Source: Pseudomonas fluorescens | GTDB lineage: Bacteria; Pseudomonadota; Gammaproteobacteria; Pseudomonadales; Pseudomonadaceae | Assembly: GCF_001623525.1 (NCBI RefSeq) | Contig: NZ_CP015225.1 | Coordinates: forward strand, 2,728,001 to 2,792,000 | Length of the DNA stretch: 64,000 bases | Reading direction: 5' to 3' | Shown: positions 27,838 to 39,770 of the stretch, piece by piece | Numbering within the stretch: position 1 is the first letter of the stretch | Layout: every line of letters begins with the position of its first letter | Program-made: the position numbers and the translations under genes | The notes under the pieces: generated by a model | Databases searched by the model: none | What the model was told of the DNA's origin: nothing | What the model saw: the letters and a program-made list of their open reading frames with translations, nothing else

Positions 27838-27943
27838 ACCCCACCAGCCACACCCCGGCACACAATGTTCCCGCTGTGGCTGCTTCCTTCCGGATCTGAC
27901 CAGGTTCACGGGTAATCGTTGCGGGGGGACCGATGGGGTCACC
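27838..27943 (-). ncRNA. ffs: 4.5S RNA of the signal recognition particle
   Basis: Read on the minus strand, the region carries the SRP RNA apical core GGTCAGATCCGGAAGGAAGC, with the symmetric and asymmetric internal loops, within a long hairpin. The ends GGTGACCCC and GGGGTTGCC pair. Size (about 100 bases) and motif are those of the small bacterial SRP RNA that binds Ffh. Exact ends are estimated. Confidence 0.92.
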
Positions 27944-28046
27944 ATAACGACGCCCGCCTGACGGCGAGCCGCGCCATTGTACCTATCTGGCAAGAAGTTA
28001 CAACCGTTCGTGCCGGATTAAAAAACTGAAGATGTTCAAGCACTTG

Positions 28047-28211
28047 CTGTAGGCGCAAAGCTTGCCCGCGAAGGCATCGGCACATTCGACATGAATACAA
28101 GCTGACCTACCGCTTTCGCGAGCGAGCCCGCTCCCACAGGGAATCTGTGGGGACACCGAGGTGAACACCCGAGGGCCCGTGTGGGAGCGGGCTTGCTCGC
28201 GAAGGCGTCGG
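28047..28211. repeat. Three-unit REP cluster, family B
   Basis: Three GGGAGCGGGCTTGCTCGCGA-type units in alternating orientation lie downstream of the small fibronectin-like gene. The spacer sequences with a CATTCGACATGAATAC-type segment recur between units. The 180 bases to the right (28212-28392) are AT-rich and show nothing I can assign. Confidence 0.8.
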
Positions 28212-28392
28212 TACATTCAATATGAGTGTTTGAACTACACCCCCAAATGATTATCGATGCTAAACCTCAGCAACAGCTAGACCCATGGCCTAAAGACTAT
28301 TGGTCATTCTTCTTTCGTTGACAGATTTAATATTCCGACAAAGGCCATGACAGCCACTAAAAACAGCGGATGTTATTACTTGGCCCTTCTAA

Positions 28393-28740
28393 TCATGACG
28401 AGGTATTACAAACCACCGCTGGACAGAACGGTCCATATTCACCATTAAGCGCCTGGGCCCGAACTTGAACATTGAAGTACACCGGCCTGGAGCCACCACT
28501 GACGCCTATTTCATGGCGGTACCAACCACGATGGTCCGGCCGGACAGTGGTGGCGGGGACAAACTGCCCCTGCCCTGTAGACACGGCAGTCACTCTGAAC
28601 GTATGAGCGGCAATCTGGTCGGGGCAGACGTTATCCGAAATTTGCCAGGCCAATATAATGGTGTAAGTGCTCTGTCCTGCCTGGGAAAGTCTCCGGGGCA
28701 TATTGGGAATGGTCGTTGCCTTATCCATCTGATCATGTTT
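28393..28740 (-). CDS. Small fibronectin-type-III-like protein, unknown function
   Basis: This reading frame of about 115 residues lies in AT-richer DNA. After a short charged N-terminus it shows beta-strand patterning with TYTIILAWQISDN, TFRVTAVSTGQG and YFNVQVRAQALNGEYGPFC, resembling a single fibronectin type III domain (conserved W early, Y-x-V-R-A late). No signal peptide is seen. The start is uncertain: ATG at 28740 has GGAA seven bases upstream; ATGs at 28752 and 28770 are also in frame. It has no operon partner. It could be a recently acquired orphan; I do not recognise a family. Confidence 0.5.
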   Translation of the reverse strand, partial: KHDQMDKATTIPNMPRRLSQAGQSTYTIILAWQISDNVCPDQIAAHTFRVTAVSTGQGQFVPATTVRPDHRGWYRHEIGVSGGSRPVYFNVQVRAQALNGEYGPFCPAVVCNTSS

Positions 28741-28909
28741 CATAAAATTTTCCATAATAAATATAGCCATCATCCATGGCGGCCTTAGGGTAAAGGAAAG
28801 CTAGAATATAAAACCACTGTCAAAACAAATGGCATCACTTTAACTTCGCCCAGCCTCTTATCGAGAGTCGACTCTGTATCTGGCGAGCAAAACTTCCTGC
28901 GTGAGCAAA

Positions 28910-30070
28910 CTACAACAGTACCCCATCCGCCCGACCACCCTCCTCCTGGATCACCAGATGGATGAAGTGCAGCTTGGTAATCACCGCGGCCGGTACGACG
29001 AATGGGTAGAAATCCGGCTGGCCCATGCTGCGGGACAGTTCGTTGAGCATGCCGGCCAGTTCGATCCAGGCGTTGACGAACGAGAGGAATGCCACGCCGC
29101 CAGCGTGTTCGGGGTCGTACAAGGTCTCGGGCGGGAACGGCTGGTAGTCGAAATCCATTTCCCGGGCGCTCATACCGAACCCCAGGGCGGTGTCCACCGC
29201 GTCCATCATGTGCAGGTAATGGGCCCAGGTTTCCGCCCAGTCCTCCCACGGGTGCATGGTGGCATAGGCGCTGACGTAGCGGGTTTGCCAGTCCAGCGGC
29301 GCGCCTTGCTGGTAGTGCTGCTCCAGGGCATCGGCGTAGCTGGCGCGCTCATCGCCGAACAGCTCGCGAAAAGCCTCGAGCCAGTGGCTGTTGGCGACCA
29401 GCCGGTCCCAGTAGTAGTGCCCCACCTCATGCCGGAAATGCCCAAGCAAGGTGCGATACGGCTCGCGCATCTGCTGGCGCACATATTCGCGATGGGCATC
29501 GTCAGCTTCCTTGATGTCGAGGGTGATCAGCCCGCTGGCGTGACCGGTGGTGGGTGGCGTGCCGTCGGGGTCGACACCGATGAAGTCAAAAGCCAGGCCG
29601 ATACTTTCATCGACGGTTTTCGGGATCACCGGCAAGCCGAGAGTAATCAATTGCGCGACCAGTCGACGCTTGGCGGTCTCGACCTTGCGCCAGCGTTCTG
29701 GGTTTTCCGGGATCGACAGGTCGGGAATGGTGCGGTTCAGGCTACAGGCGACGCACAGGGTGTCGTGCCCATTGTCCGGCAGCAGCCAATTACAGGCCGC
29801 CGCGGTGTCGAGGTTGGCGCAACGGCGAAACAGCCCGGCTTGGGGATCAACGTCCAGCGTCCAGGTCCCGGCTTGCTCGCCAGGTTGCAAGGACGTCAGA
29901 CGACTCTGCTCAGGTTGATAACCCAGCGCCGCCAGGCAGGCCAGGCATTGGCTATTGCGAAAAAACAACGACTGGCCACAGCGGCACGGCCAGACCTTGC
30001 TGTTACGTGACCGATCGCCCAGGAACGGCGCGGCGATGCGTGAGCTCAGTTGTTCGAAGAAGCGGTGCAT
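28910..30070 (-). CDS. Zinc-ribbon metallopeptidase-like protein
   Basis: This 386-residue cytosolic protein starts with a zinc-ribbon-like region (CRCGQ at 29-33, CLAC at 42-45, then CANL, C93, C106 and C109). It contains a gluzincin motif HEVGH (H214, E215, H218) and a second conserved region WAETWAHYLHMMD with the third ligand. This layout matches the putative zinc-binding metallopeptidases often encoded near circularly permuted ATP-grasp or transglutaminase genes; here it stands alone. No signal peptide. Protease activity is predicted, substrate unknown. Confidence 0.8.
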   Translation of the reverse strand: MHRFFEQLSSRIAAPFLGDRSRNSKVWPCRCGQSLFFRNSQCLACLAALGYQPEQSRLTSLQPGEQAGTWTLDVDPQAGLFRRCANLDTAAACNWLLPDNGHDTLCVACSLNRTIPDLSIPENPERWRKVETAKRRLVAQLITLGLPVIPKTVDESIGLAFDFIGVDPDGTPPTTGHASGLITLDIKEADDAHREYVRQQMREPYRTLLGHFRHEVGHYYWDRLVANSHWLEAFRELFGDERASYADALEQHYQQGAPLDWQTRYVSAYATMHPWEDWAETWAHYLHMMDAVDTALGFGMSAREMDFDYQPFPPETLYDPEHAGGVAFLSFVNAWIELAGMLNELSRSMGQPDFYPFVVPAAVITKLHFIHLVIQEEGGRADGVLL

Positions 30071-30156
30071 GGCGATCTCTCCCTGGGGCCTGCAAGACTA
30101 GATCACCCTGTATCCATGATCGTTCCCACGCGTTGCGTCATAGTGCCCGATAAACC

Positions 30157-30287
30157 GTGGCGAGGGAGCTTGCTCCCGCTGGGTGGCGCAGCCGCCGCAA
30201 TCGGAACGACGCAACCTCCCCAGACGGACCGCGTCAGGAGGTTTTACGACGGCTGCGCCGCCGAGCGGGAGCAAGCTCCCTCGCCAC
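30157..30287. repeat. Paired REP element, family A
   Basis: Inverted GGCGAGGGAGCTTGCTCCCGC units flank a spacer of small palindromes, immediately after the ligA stop codon. It is probably also where ligA mRNA ends. Confidence 0.85.
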
Positions 30288-30303
30288 AGCGGCGCCCTCA
30301 CGA

Positions 30304-32702
<2,399 letters not shown>

Positions 32703-32721
32703 GATTTTCTTGATACATATG

Positions 32722-32763
32722 GGGGTGCTTCGCACCCCGGCGGGAGCAAGCTCCCTCGCCACA
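32722..32763. repeat. Single REP unit, family A
   Basis: One GGCGGGAGCAAGCTCCCTCGCC unit lies next to a GGGTGCTTCGCACCC hairpin, between zipA and ligA. Confidence 0.65.
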
Positions 32764-32796
32764 TAAAGCTCTCTGGGTTTGAGAGCCGTTCATCGC

Positions 32797-33642
32797 TTAG
32801 CGTTTCTGGGTCAACGCACGACGCTCGAATTCGACGATGCGCTGGCGGTAGTGCTCGATGGTCTGGGCGGTCAGCACGCTGCGCTGGTCATCCTTGAGTT
32901 CGCCATTGAGCTCCTGGGACAGCTTGCGCGCCGCAGCCACCATCACGTCGAAGGCTTGCTTGGGATGACGTGGGCCCGGCAGGCCGAGGAAGAAACTCAC
33001 CGCTGGCGTGCTGAAATGATCGATGTCGTCCAGGTCGAACACGCCAGGCTTGACGGCGTTGGCCATGGAGAACAGCACCTCGCCGTTGCCGGCCATGCTC
33101 TCGTGACGGTGGAAAATGTCCATCTCGCCGAAACGCAGGCCGCTTTCCAGGATGTTCTGCAGCAATGCCGGGCCCTTGAAGCCGGCCGGGTCGCGGCAGA
33201 TCACGCTGATCACCAACACTTCTTCAGCCTGGGCCTGGTCCTTGTCGGCGCTCGAGGTTTTGTTCTCGTCCGGGAAGTCGCTGTCGCGACTGCTGAAGCT
33301 CGGACCACCATCCAGGTCGAGGTTCAGGTTCAAATCCCCCTGGGATGGCTCACTGTTGCGCTTGCCGCGCTTGGAACCCGATTCCCGTGGCTCACGGGCA
33401 GGCGCGCTCATCGACGGCAAGTCGTGTTCGTCCAGCTGCGGCTCCTTGTGGGTGTCCAGCACCCGGGGCGGGCCCAACAGCTCGGCGTTGTCGTCCTCAT
33501 CCGGCAGGTTCGACAGGCTGCGGTCCAGGCGAAACTTCAGCTTCCCCTTGCCGCCGCGCATGCGACGCCAGCCGTCGAAAAGAATACCGGCAATGACAAT
33601 GATGCCGATGACGATCAGCCACTCGCGCAGACCGATTTCCAT
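32797..33642 (-). CDS. zipA: Cell division protein ZipA
   Basis: This 281-residue protein tethers FtsZ to the inner membrane. It has an N-terminal transmembrane helix (residues 7-24, [15 protein letters not shown]), a basic patch, a charged Asp/Glu/Pro/Ser-rich linker (about 35-135) and the C-terminal FtsZ-tail-binding domain ([20 protein letters not shown] onwards). It is downstream of smc across a 258-base AT-richer gap that may hold its own promoter. Confidence 0.93.
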   Translation of the reverse strand: MEIGLREWLIVIGIIVIAGILFDGWRRMRGGKGKLKFRLDRSLSNLPDEDDNAELLGPPRVLDTHKEPQLDEHDLPSMSAPAREPRESGSKRGKRNSEPSQGDLNLNLDLDGGPSFSSRDSDFPDENKTSSADKDQAQAEEVLVISVICRDPAGFKGPALLQNILESGLRFGEMDIFHRHESMAGNGEVLFSMANAVKPGVFDLDDIDHFSTPAVSFFLGLPGPRHPKQAFDVMVAAARKLSQELNGELKDDQRSVLTAQTIEHYRQRIVEFERRALTQKR

Positions 33643-33900
33643 GTAATCCCGTGCCTCTATAAAAATGCTGAAAAATAAGGGGCTTAGCTATTTGCAAACC
33701 GCTTTAAAACGTGGCGCCAACTCTATGTTCTGAATGGCCTTTTGCCCACGCATACGAAAAATTGACATTAAACTAGCACGACCAAAGATAACTTTACACC
33801 GTCTGTCACACAGGCTTGTGCCCAATCTGTGATTTGAACAACAGGCCCAAGGGTAAAAAATACCTACAGCGTTCCAAGTAGAAGCCCTACAACCGGTTGT

Positions 33901-36900
33901 TCAGGCATCCACCATGGCCATGGCCTCCTCCACATCCACCGCCACTAGCCGCGAACAGCCCGGCTCATGCATGGTTACGCCCATCAACTGATCGGCCATT
34001 TCCATGGCGATCTTGTTGTGGGTGATGTAGATGAACTGCACCGTTTCAGACATCTCCTTCACCAGCCGTGCGTAACGACCTACGTTGGCGTCGTCCAACG
34101 GTGCGTCGACCTCGTCGAGCATGCAGAACGGCGCCGGGTTCAATTTGAAGATGGCAAACACCAGGGCCAGCGCGGTCAGCGCCTTTTCGCCACCGGAGAG
34201 CAAATGGATGGTGCTGTTCTTCTTGCCAGGAGGACGCGCCATGATTGTCACCCCTGTATCGAGTAAATCTTCGCCCGTCAGTTCCAAGTAAGCGCTGCCG
34301 CCACCGAAAACTTTTGGGAAAAGGGCCTGCAAACCACCGTTGATCTGATCAAAGGTATCCTTGAAGCGGTTGCGGGTTTCCTTGTCGATCTTGCGAATGA
34401 CGTTTTCCAGGGTCTCCAGCGCTTCCACCAGATCGTCGTTCTGGGCGTCCAGGTAACGCTTGCGCTCGGACTGCTGCTGGTACTCGTCGATGGCCGCCAG
34501 GTTGATTGCCCCCAGGCGCTGGATGCGCTGGGCAATGCGTTCCAACTCCTCCTCGGCGTCCTTCTCGTTCGCCCCGGCCACCAGGGTGGCGAGCACACCG
34601 TCGAGGTCGTAGCCGTCTTCCAGTAATTGGTCCTGCAAGGCTTTGCGCCGCACCGTCAGGGCTTGCCACTCCATGCGCTGCTGTTCCATCTGGCCGCGGA
34701 TCAGTTGCGATTGCTGCTCGGCCTGGCTGCGACGCTTTTCGGCGTCGCGCAGTTCACGGTCGGCGTCCTCCAGGGCGATCTGCGCGGTCTTGAGTTCTTC
34801 GTCGACGCTCATGCGCTTGTCGAGCAACTCTTCGAGCTTGAGGCGCAGCTCTTCGAGCGGCGCTTCGCCCTCCTCCAGATTGAGGCTCAACTGCTCGCGT
34901 TTTTCGGTCAGGCGTTCGGACTGCATTTCCAGCCGTTCCAAGGCCTGGCGCGTGGAGTCGTGCTGGGCCTTGAGCGAGCCCAGGCGCACCGCCAACTGAT
35001 GGGCATGATCCTTGTGCTGGCGTGCTTCCTGGCGCACCCGGTCCAGGCGCTCACGCAAGCTGTCACGCTGGGCCAGCAGCAATTCACGCTGCTCGGTGTC
35101 CAGCGCCATGGCGTCGAGGGCTTCTTGCAGTTGCAAGCGCGCCTCGCCGATCTGTTCGTGCTCCAGCGCCCGCTGCTCGCCCAGTTCGGCGATTTCTTCT
35201 TCCAGGCGGGTGCGGCGCAACGCCAGCTGTTCGACCTTGGCCTTGCCGGCCGACAACTGCGCCTTGAGCTCGCCTTGCTGGCGCGCCTCATCCTGCAACA
35301 GCCGCCGCAGGTGTTCGCGACCATTCTCCTGCTGACGCTGTTGCGCCCGCAGGTTTTGCAATTCGGTTTCCAGGGCTTCGACGCTGGCTTCGCGCTCCTC
35401 CCGTTCGGCGCCCAGGCGCTGGATTTCCTGGCCCCGGGCGAGCATGCCGCTCTCGGCTTCACTGGCCCGGCGTACCCGCAGGAAATGCCGACCGACCCAA
35501 TAACCGTCCCGGCTGATCAGGCTTTCGCCTGCCGCCAACTGTCCGCGCAGGGCCAAGGCCTGCTCAAGGCTTTCCACCGGCTTGACCTGCCCCAGCCACG
35601 GCGACAGATCGACCTGGGCCTCGACCTTGTCCAGCAAGCTGCCGGGGATTCGTACGCCGTCGCCAGCCGGGCTGAGCAGGCGCAGATCGCCCTGGGTGAA
35701 ACCCGACAGGTCGAAGCCGCCGAAGTCATCCACCAGCACCGCTTGCAGGTCGGCACCCAGCACGGTTTCCACCGCCAGCTCCCAACCGGCATCGACCTTC
35801 AGGCCCTCGGCCAATCGCGGACGCTCGGCCAGATGCTGGTCGCGCAGCCATTCGGCGGTGCCGGTGCCTGGGTCCAGCGCGGCTTGCTGCAAGGCTTCCA
35901 GCGAAGCCAAACGCCCATTGAGCCGCTGCAATTCGCCCTGGGCCTGTTGCTGATTCTGCAAGGCCAGTTGCAAGGCCTGGCGCAGTTGCTCAAGCCGTTC
36001 GACCTGGGCGTCTTCGCTGGCCTGCAAGTCTTCGAGCGTGGCTTCGCTGGTCGCCAGTTGCTCGCTCAGGTCCAGAATCGCCGCGTCTTCCGGGTCCGCC
36101 GCGAGCAAGGCACGCTCTTCGGCCAGGCGGCGCTGCCGTTCGGCCAGGCGCTCCATGCTGGTTTCCAACTGCTGGATGCGCGACTGCTGGACTTCAGCCT
36201 GGCGCCGTGGCTCGGCCGAGGTCAGGTTGAAGCTGTCCCACTGCTCTTGCCAGCCGTGCATGGTCAGCTCGGCTTCTTCCAGGGCTGCGGCGGCCTCTTC
36301 GGCGGCGGCGCTGGTGATTTCCTGCTCCGGCGTGAGCCGGTCCAGCTCTTCGCCAAGGGTCAGCAGCAGCGTGCGGTCGTGGCCCAGGTGGGATTCGGTT
36401 TCCAGGCGCGCCCGCTCGGCTTCCTTCAAGTCATCCTGCAACTGTCGCAGCCGTTGCTGACCGTGCTGGATGCTCTGCTCGACCCGGGCGATGTCGCCCC
36501 CCACGGAATAGAAGCGCCCCTGCACCAGATTGAAGCGCTCGGACAGGTCGTGGTGGCCGTCACGCAGGCGTTCGATGGCGGCGTCGGCGTTGCGTTGCTC
36601 GGCCACCAGGGCCTCGAAACTGACTTCCTGGTTGCCGATGATCGCCTCACGCTGACCGACCTGCTCGTTCAACGCCTGCCAACGCAGGGCCGACAGTTGG
36701 GCCTTGAGCTGGCGCTCCTCGCCCTTGTATTCCTGGTACTTCTTCGCGGCCTCGGCCTGCCGGTGCAGACGCTCCAGCTGGCGCTCGAGTTCTTCGCGCA
36801 GGTCGGTCAGGCGCGCGAGGTTTTCGTGGGTGCGACGAATGCGGTTTTCGGTTTCGCGCCGCCGTTCCTTGTATTTGGAAATACCGGCGGCTTCTTCAAT

Positions 36901-37389
36901 GAAGTTGCGCAGGTCTTCGGGCTTGGCCTCGATCAGCTTGGAGATCATGCCCTGTTCGATGATCGAGTAGCTGCGCGGGCCCAGGCCGGTGCCGAGGAAA
37001 ATATCGGTGATGTCGCGGCGTCGGCACTTGGTGCCGTTGAGGAAGTAGCTGTTCTGGCTGTCGCGGGTCACTTTGCGACGAATGGAGATTTCCGCATACG
37101 CGGCGTATTCACCCACCAGGGTGCCGTCGGAGTTATCGAACAACAGCTCGATGCTGGCCTGGCTCACCGGCTTTCGGCTGGTGGAGCCGTTGAAGATGAC
37201 GTCGGTCATCGACTCGCCGCGCAGGTTCTTGGCCGAGCTCTCGCCCATCACCCAACGCACGGCATCGATAATGTTCGACTTGCCGCAACCATTTGGCCCG
37301 ACCACTGCCGCCATGTTACTGGGGAAGTTCACCGTAGTCGGGTCGACGAAGGATTTGAACCCCGCCAATTTGATGCACTTGAGCCGCAC
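33901..37389 (-). CDS. smc: Chromosome partition protein SMC
   Basis: This 1162-residue SMC ATPase compacts and segregates the chromosome. Walker A is GPNGCGKSN near residue 32. Long coiled coils (about 170-500 and 660-1000) flank a hinge around 510-650. The C-terminal head has the ABC signature LSGGEKAL and Walker B FCMLDEVDAPLDD. The GTG at 37389 is taken as start because the product then begins with the conserved RLKCIKLAGFKSFVDPT. It lies two bases after the stop of an upstream GntR gene, so the two are likely co-transcribed. Confidence 0.95.
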   Translation of the reverse strand: MRLKCIKLAGFKSFVDPTTVNFPSNMAAVVGPNGCGKSNIIDAVRWVMGESSAKNLRGESMTDVIFNGSTSRKPVSQASIELLFDNSDGTLVGEYAAYAEISIRRKVTRDSQNSYFLNGTKCRRRDITDIFLGTGLGPRSYSIIEQGMISKLIEAKPEDLRNFIEEAAGISKYKERRRETENRIRRTHENLARLTDLREELERQLERLHRQAEAAKKYQEYKGEERQLKAQLSALRWQALNEQVGQREAIIGNQEVSFEALVAEQRNADAAIERLRDGHHDLSERFNLVQGRFYSVGGDIARVEQSIQHGQQRLRQLQDDLKEAERARLETESHLGHDRTLLLTLGEELDRLTPEQEITSAAAEEAAAALEEAELTMHGWQEQWDSFNLTSAEPRRQAEVQQSRIQQLETSMERLAERQRRLAEERALLAADPEDAAILDLSEQLATSEATLEDLQASEDAQVERLEQLRQALQLALQNQQQAQGELQRLNGRLASLEALQQAALDPGTGTAEWLRDQHLAERPRLAEGLKVDAGWELAVETVLGADLQAVLVDDFGGFDLSGFTQGDLRLLSPAGDGVRIPGSLLDKVEAQVDLSPWLGQVKPVESLEQALALRGQLAAGESLISRDGYWVGRHFLRVRRASEAESGMLARGQEIQRLGAEREEREASVEALETELQNLRAQQRQQENGREHLRRLLQDEARQQGELKAQLSAGKAKVEQLALRRTRLEEEIAELGEQRALEHEQIGEARLQLQEALDAMALDTEQRELLLAQRDSLRERLDRVRQEARQHKDHAHQLAVRLGSLKAQHDSTRQALERLEMQSERLTEKREQLSLNLEEGEAPLEELRLKLEELLDKRMSVDEELKTAQIALEDADRELRDAEKRRSQAEQQSQLIRGQMEQQRMEWQALTVRRKALQDQLLEDGYDLDGVLATLVAGANEKDAEEELERIAQRIQRLGAINLAAIDEYQQQSERKRYLDAQNDDLVEALETLENVIRKIDKETRNRFKDTFDQINGGLQALFPKVFGGGSAYLELTGEDLLDTGVTIMARPPGKKNSTIHLLSGGEKALTALALVFAIFKLNPAPFCMLDEVDAPLDDANVGRYARLVKEMSETVQFIYITHNKIAMEMADQLMGVTMHEPGCSRLVAVDVEEAMAMVDA

Positions 37390-37391
37390 GT

Positions 37392-38051
37392 TCAAGCCTT
37401 CGTCAGGGCAGAGACCACCAGATCGCAACTGCGCTGGGCGTAGGCCGTCAGCACGAGGCGAATCTGCGGCAGATCACGGGCCAGCACAGCGGCGAGCAGG
37501 CGCTGGAACAGGTCGAGGAACTCGCTCATTTCCGCCTTGCGCTGGTCCAGGGCCAGGAAATAGGCACGGCTCATGGCCGGTTGCAGGTTCTCGACGGTTT
37601 CCTGCAAGTACGGATTGTTGGCAAAGGGATAGGCGGCGCGCATCACGCTGAAGCTTTCATCGACGAAGGTGCGGATGTCCTGGCGCGCGTAGGCGTCGTT
37701 GAGACGCTGCTGAATCGCTACGAACGGCGCCATGTCGGCCTGCTCTTTCCAGCCATGGGCCACAGCGTAGCCCAGCAGGATGTACAGCTCGCTCATCAAC
37801 GTGCAGAGGCTGCGCACCTTGTGCTCGGTGAGTTCGGTGACGTGGGCGCCGCGGCGCGGCAGGATCGCGATCAAGTGGCGTCGCTCCAGGATCAGCAAGG
37901 CCTCGCGGACCGAACCGCGGCTGACGTTGAGCGCCAGCGTGACCTTCTGCTCCTGGATGCGCTCTCCCGGCTTCATTTCGCCGCGAATGATGCGTTCGGC
38001 GAGATGGTGGGCGATTTGCTCGGCGAGGCTGTCCGGGGCCTTGAACGTCAT
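37392..38051 (-). CDS. GntR-family regulator with FCD domain, divergent from xdhABC
   Basis: This 219-residue regulator has an N-terminal winged helix (LAEQIAHHLAERIIRGEMKPG, then VSRGSVREALLILERR) and an all-helical FCD ligand domain. It is transcribed away from xdhA across a 264-base region that holds two matching inverted repeats at 38222 and 38245. From position it is a likely regulator of purine degradation, though its ligand cannot be read from the sequence. The two-base gap to smc means regulator and smc share transcripts. Confidence 0.88.
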   Translation of the reverse strand: MTFKAPDSLAEQIAHHLAERIIRGEMKPGERIQEQKVTLALNVSRGSVREALLILERRHLIAILPRRGAHVTELTEHKVRSLCTLMSELYILLGYAVAHGWKEQADMAPFVAIQQRLNDAYARQDIRTFVDESFSVMRAAYPFANNPYLQETVENLQPAMSRAYFLALDQRKAEMSEFLDLFQRLLAAVLARDLPQIRLVLTAYAQRSCDLVVSALTKA

Positions 38052-38221
38052 GGTTGTCCTTCAAACTCTTCGATTTGCACAAGCGGCGCAGTGTAGCGCA
38101 CTCGATACGTCATGGCGCAGGGCCTGTACCGGGTTTTTGGCACGATTCAAGCAAAAAAGCAGGGCGTCACCCAAGGGTCAATACTGAACCTACACGTTGT
38201 TCATCGACAAAACGAATTTTC

Positions 38222-38260
38222 CTGACCTTTAAGTCAGAAAATCGTTGACCGAAAAGTCAA
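38222..38260. promoter_or_regulatory. Tandem operator-like inverted repeats before xdhA
   Basis: CTGAC-N6-GTCAG (38222-38237) and TTGAC-N6-GTCAA (38245-38260) share arm and spacer length, with centres 23 bases apart. The second contains a TTGACC that could be the -35 of the xdhA promoter, with TAAATT at 38267-38272 as -10. A repressor bound here would block polymerase. The divergent GntR protein is the obvious candidate. Confidence 0.5.
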
Positions 38261-38315
38261 AACTGATAAATTCGGCCCAAGTCGATACAACAATAATGAG
38301 TCTGCGAGGCCTTCC

Positions 38316-39770
38316 GTGATCCAGTTTTTACTCAACCAGGAACTCCGTAGCGAGCACGCCCTGGACCCGAACCTGACCGTGCTCAACTATTTACGCGAGC
38401 ATGTTGGTAAGTCCGGTACCAAAGAAGGCTGCGCCAGCGGCGACTGTGGCGCGTGCACCGTGGTGGTGGGCGAACTGCATGTGGATGAAACCGGCCGTGA
38501 GCGCATGCGCTACCGCAGCCTCAATTCGTGCCTGACTTTCGTCTCGGCCCTGCACGGCAAGCAACTGATCAGCGTCGAAGACCTCAAGCACCAGGGCCAG
38601 TTGCACAGCGTCCAACAAGCGATGGTCGATTGCCACGGTTCGCAATGCGGCTTCTGCACACCAGGCTTCGTCATGTCGCTGTTCGCCCTGCAAAAGAACA
38701 GCGAACAATCCGACGCCCATAAAGCCCACGAAGCCCTGGCCGGCAATCTCTGCCGTTGCACCGGCTACCGGCCGATCCTGGCCGCGGCCGAGCAGGCCTG
38801 CTGCGGTAAGCAGCCGGACCAGTTCGACGCTCGCGAGGCTGAAACCATCGCCCGCCTCAAAGCCATCGCCCCGACCGAAACCGGTGAACTCAACAGTGGT
38901 GACAAGCACTGCCTGGTACCGCTGACCGTGGCCGACCTGGCCGATCTCTATGATGCCTATCCCCAGGCGCGCCTGTTGGCCGGCGGCACCGACCTGGCCT
39001 TGGAAGTCACGCAGTTTCACCGCACCCTGCCGGTGATGATCTACGTGGGCAACGTGGCCGAACTCAAGCGCATCGAACGCTTCGACGATCGCCTGGAAAT
39101 CGGCGCCGCCACCGCCCTCTCCGATTGTTACGAAGCCTTGAAGGCTGAGTACCCGGACTTCGGCGAACTGCTGCAGCGCTTTGCCTCGCTGCAGATCCGC
39201 AACCAAGGCACCTTGGGCGGCAACATCGGCAACGCCTCGCCGATCGGCGACTCGCCGCCGCTGCTGATCGCCCTCGGCGCGCAGATCGTGCTGTGCAAGG
39301 GCCAGACCCGCCGGACCCTGGCGCTGGAAGACTATTTCATCGACTACCGCGTCACGGCGCGCCAGGAAAGCGAATTCATCGAGAAGATCATCGTGCCCCG
39401 GGCCAGTGCCGAGCAGGCATTCCGCGCCTACAAGGTGTCCAAGCGCCTGGACGATGATATTTCCGCGGTGTGCGCGGCGTTCAACCTGCGCATCGACAAC
39501 GGCGTGGTCCGCGATGCCCGCATTGCCTTCGGCGGCATGGCCGCCACACCCAAGCGCGCCACCCATTGCGAAGCGGTATTGATCGGTGCGCCGTGGACCG
39601 ACAGCACCGTCGAACGCGCCTGCGCGGCCCTGGCCGAGGACTTCACACCGCTGTCGGATTTCCGCGCCAGCAAGGAATACCGCCTGCTCAGCGCCCGCAA
39701 CCTGTTGCGCAAATACTTCATCGAACTGCAAACGCCGCACATCGAGACTCGGGTGACCGCTTATGTCTAA
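38316..39770 (+). CDS. xdhA: Xanthine dehydrogenase small subunit
   Basis: This 484-residue subunit carries two [2Fe-2S] clusters and FAD. The plant-type ferredoxin motif (C39, C44, C47 in KEGCASGDCGACTVVV), the second cluster (CGFCTPGFVMSLFAL, CRCTGYRPI) and the FAD-binding RLLAGGTDLALEV segment are all present. It moves electrons from the molybdenum centre of XdhB to NAD. It leads xdhABC-guaD and overlaps xdhB by eight bases. Confidence 0.95.
   Translation: MIQFLLNQELRSEHALDPNLTVLNYLREHVGKSGTKEGCASGDCGACTVVVGELHVDETGRERMRYRSLNSCLTFVSALHGKQLISVEDLKHQGQLHSVQQAMVDCHGSQCGFCTPGFVMSLFALQKNSEQSDAHKAHEALAGNLCRCTGYRPILAAAEQACCGKQPDQFDAREAETIARLKAIAPTETGELNSGDKHCLVPLTVADLADLYDAYPQARLLAGGTDLALEVTQFHRTLPVMIYVGNVAELKRIERFDDRLEIGAATALSDCYEALKAEYPDFGELLQRFASLQIRNQGTLGGNIGNASPIGDSPPLLIALGAQIVLCKGQTRRTLALEDYFIDYRVTARQESEFIEKIIVPRASAEQAFRAYKVSKRLDDDISAVCAAFNLRIDNGVVRDARIAFGGMAATPKRATHCEAVLIGAPWTDSTVERACAALAEDFTPLSDFRASKEYRLLSARNLLRKYFIELQTPHIETRVTAYV

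Noticed and set aside
34627..37443. 938-codon open frame antisense to smc
   Set aside because: It mirrors the high-GC codon pattern of smc, shows Leu/Gln-rich low-complexity sequence and no domain pattern; smc motifs on the other strand are complete.
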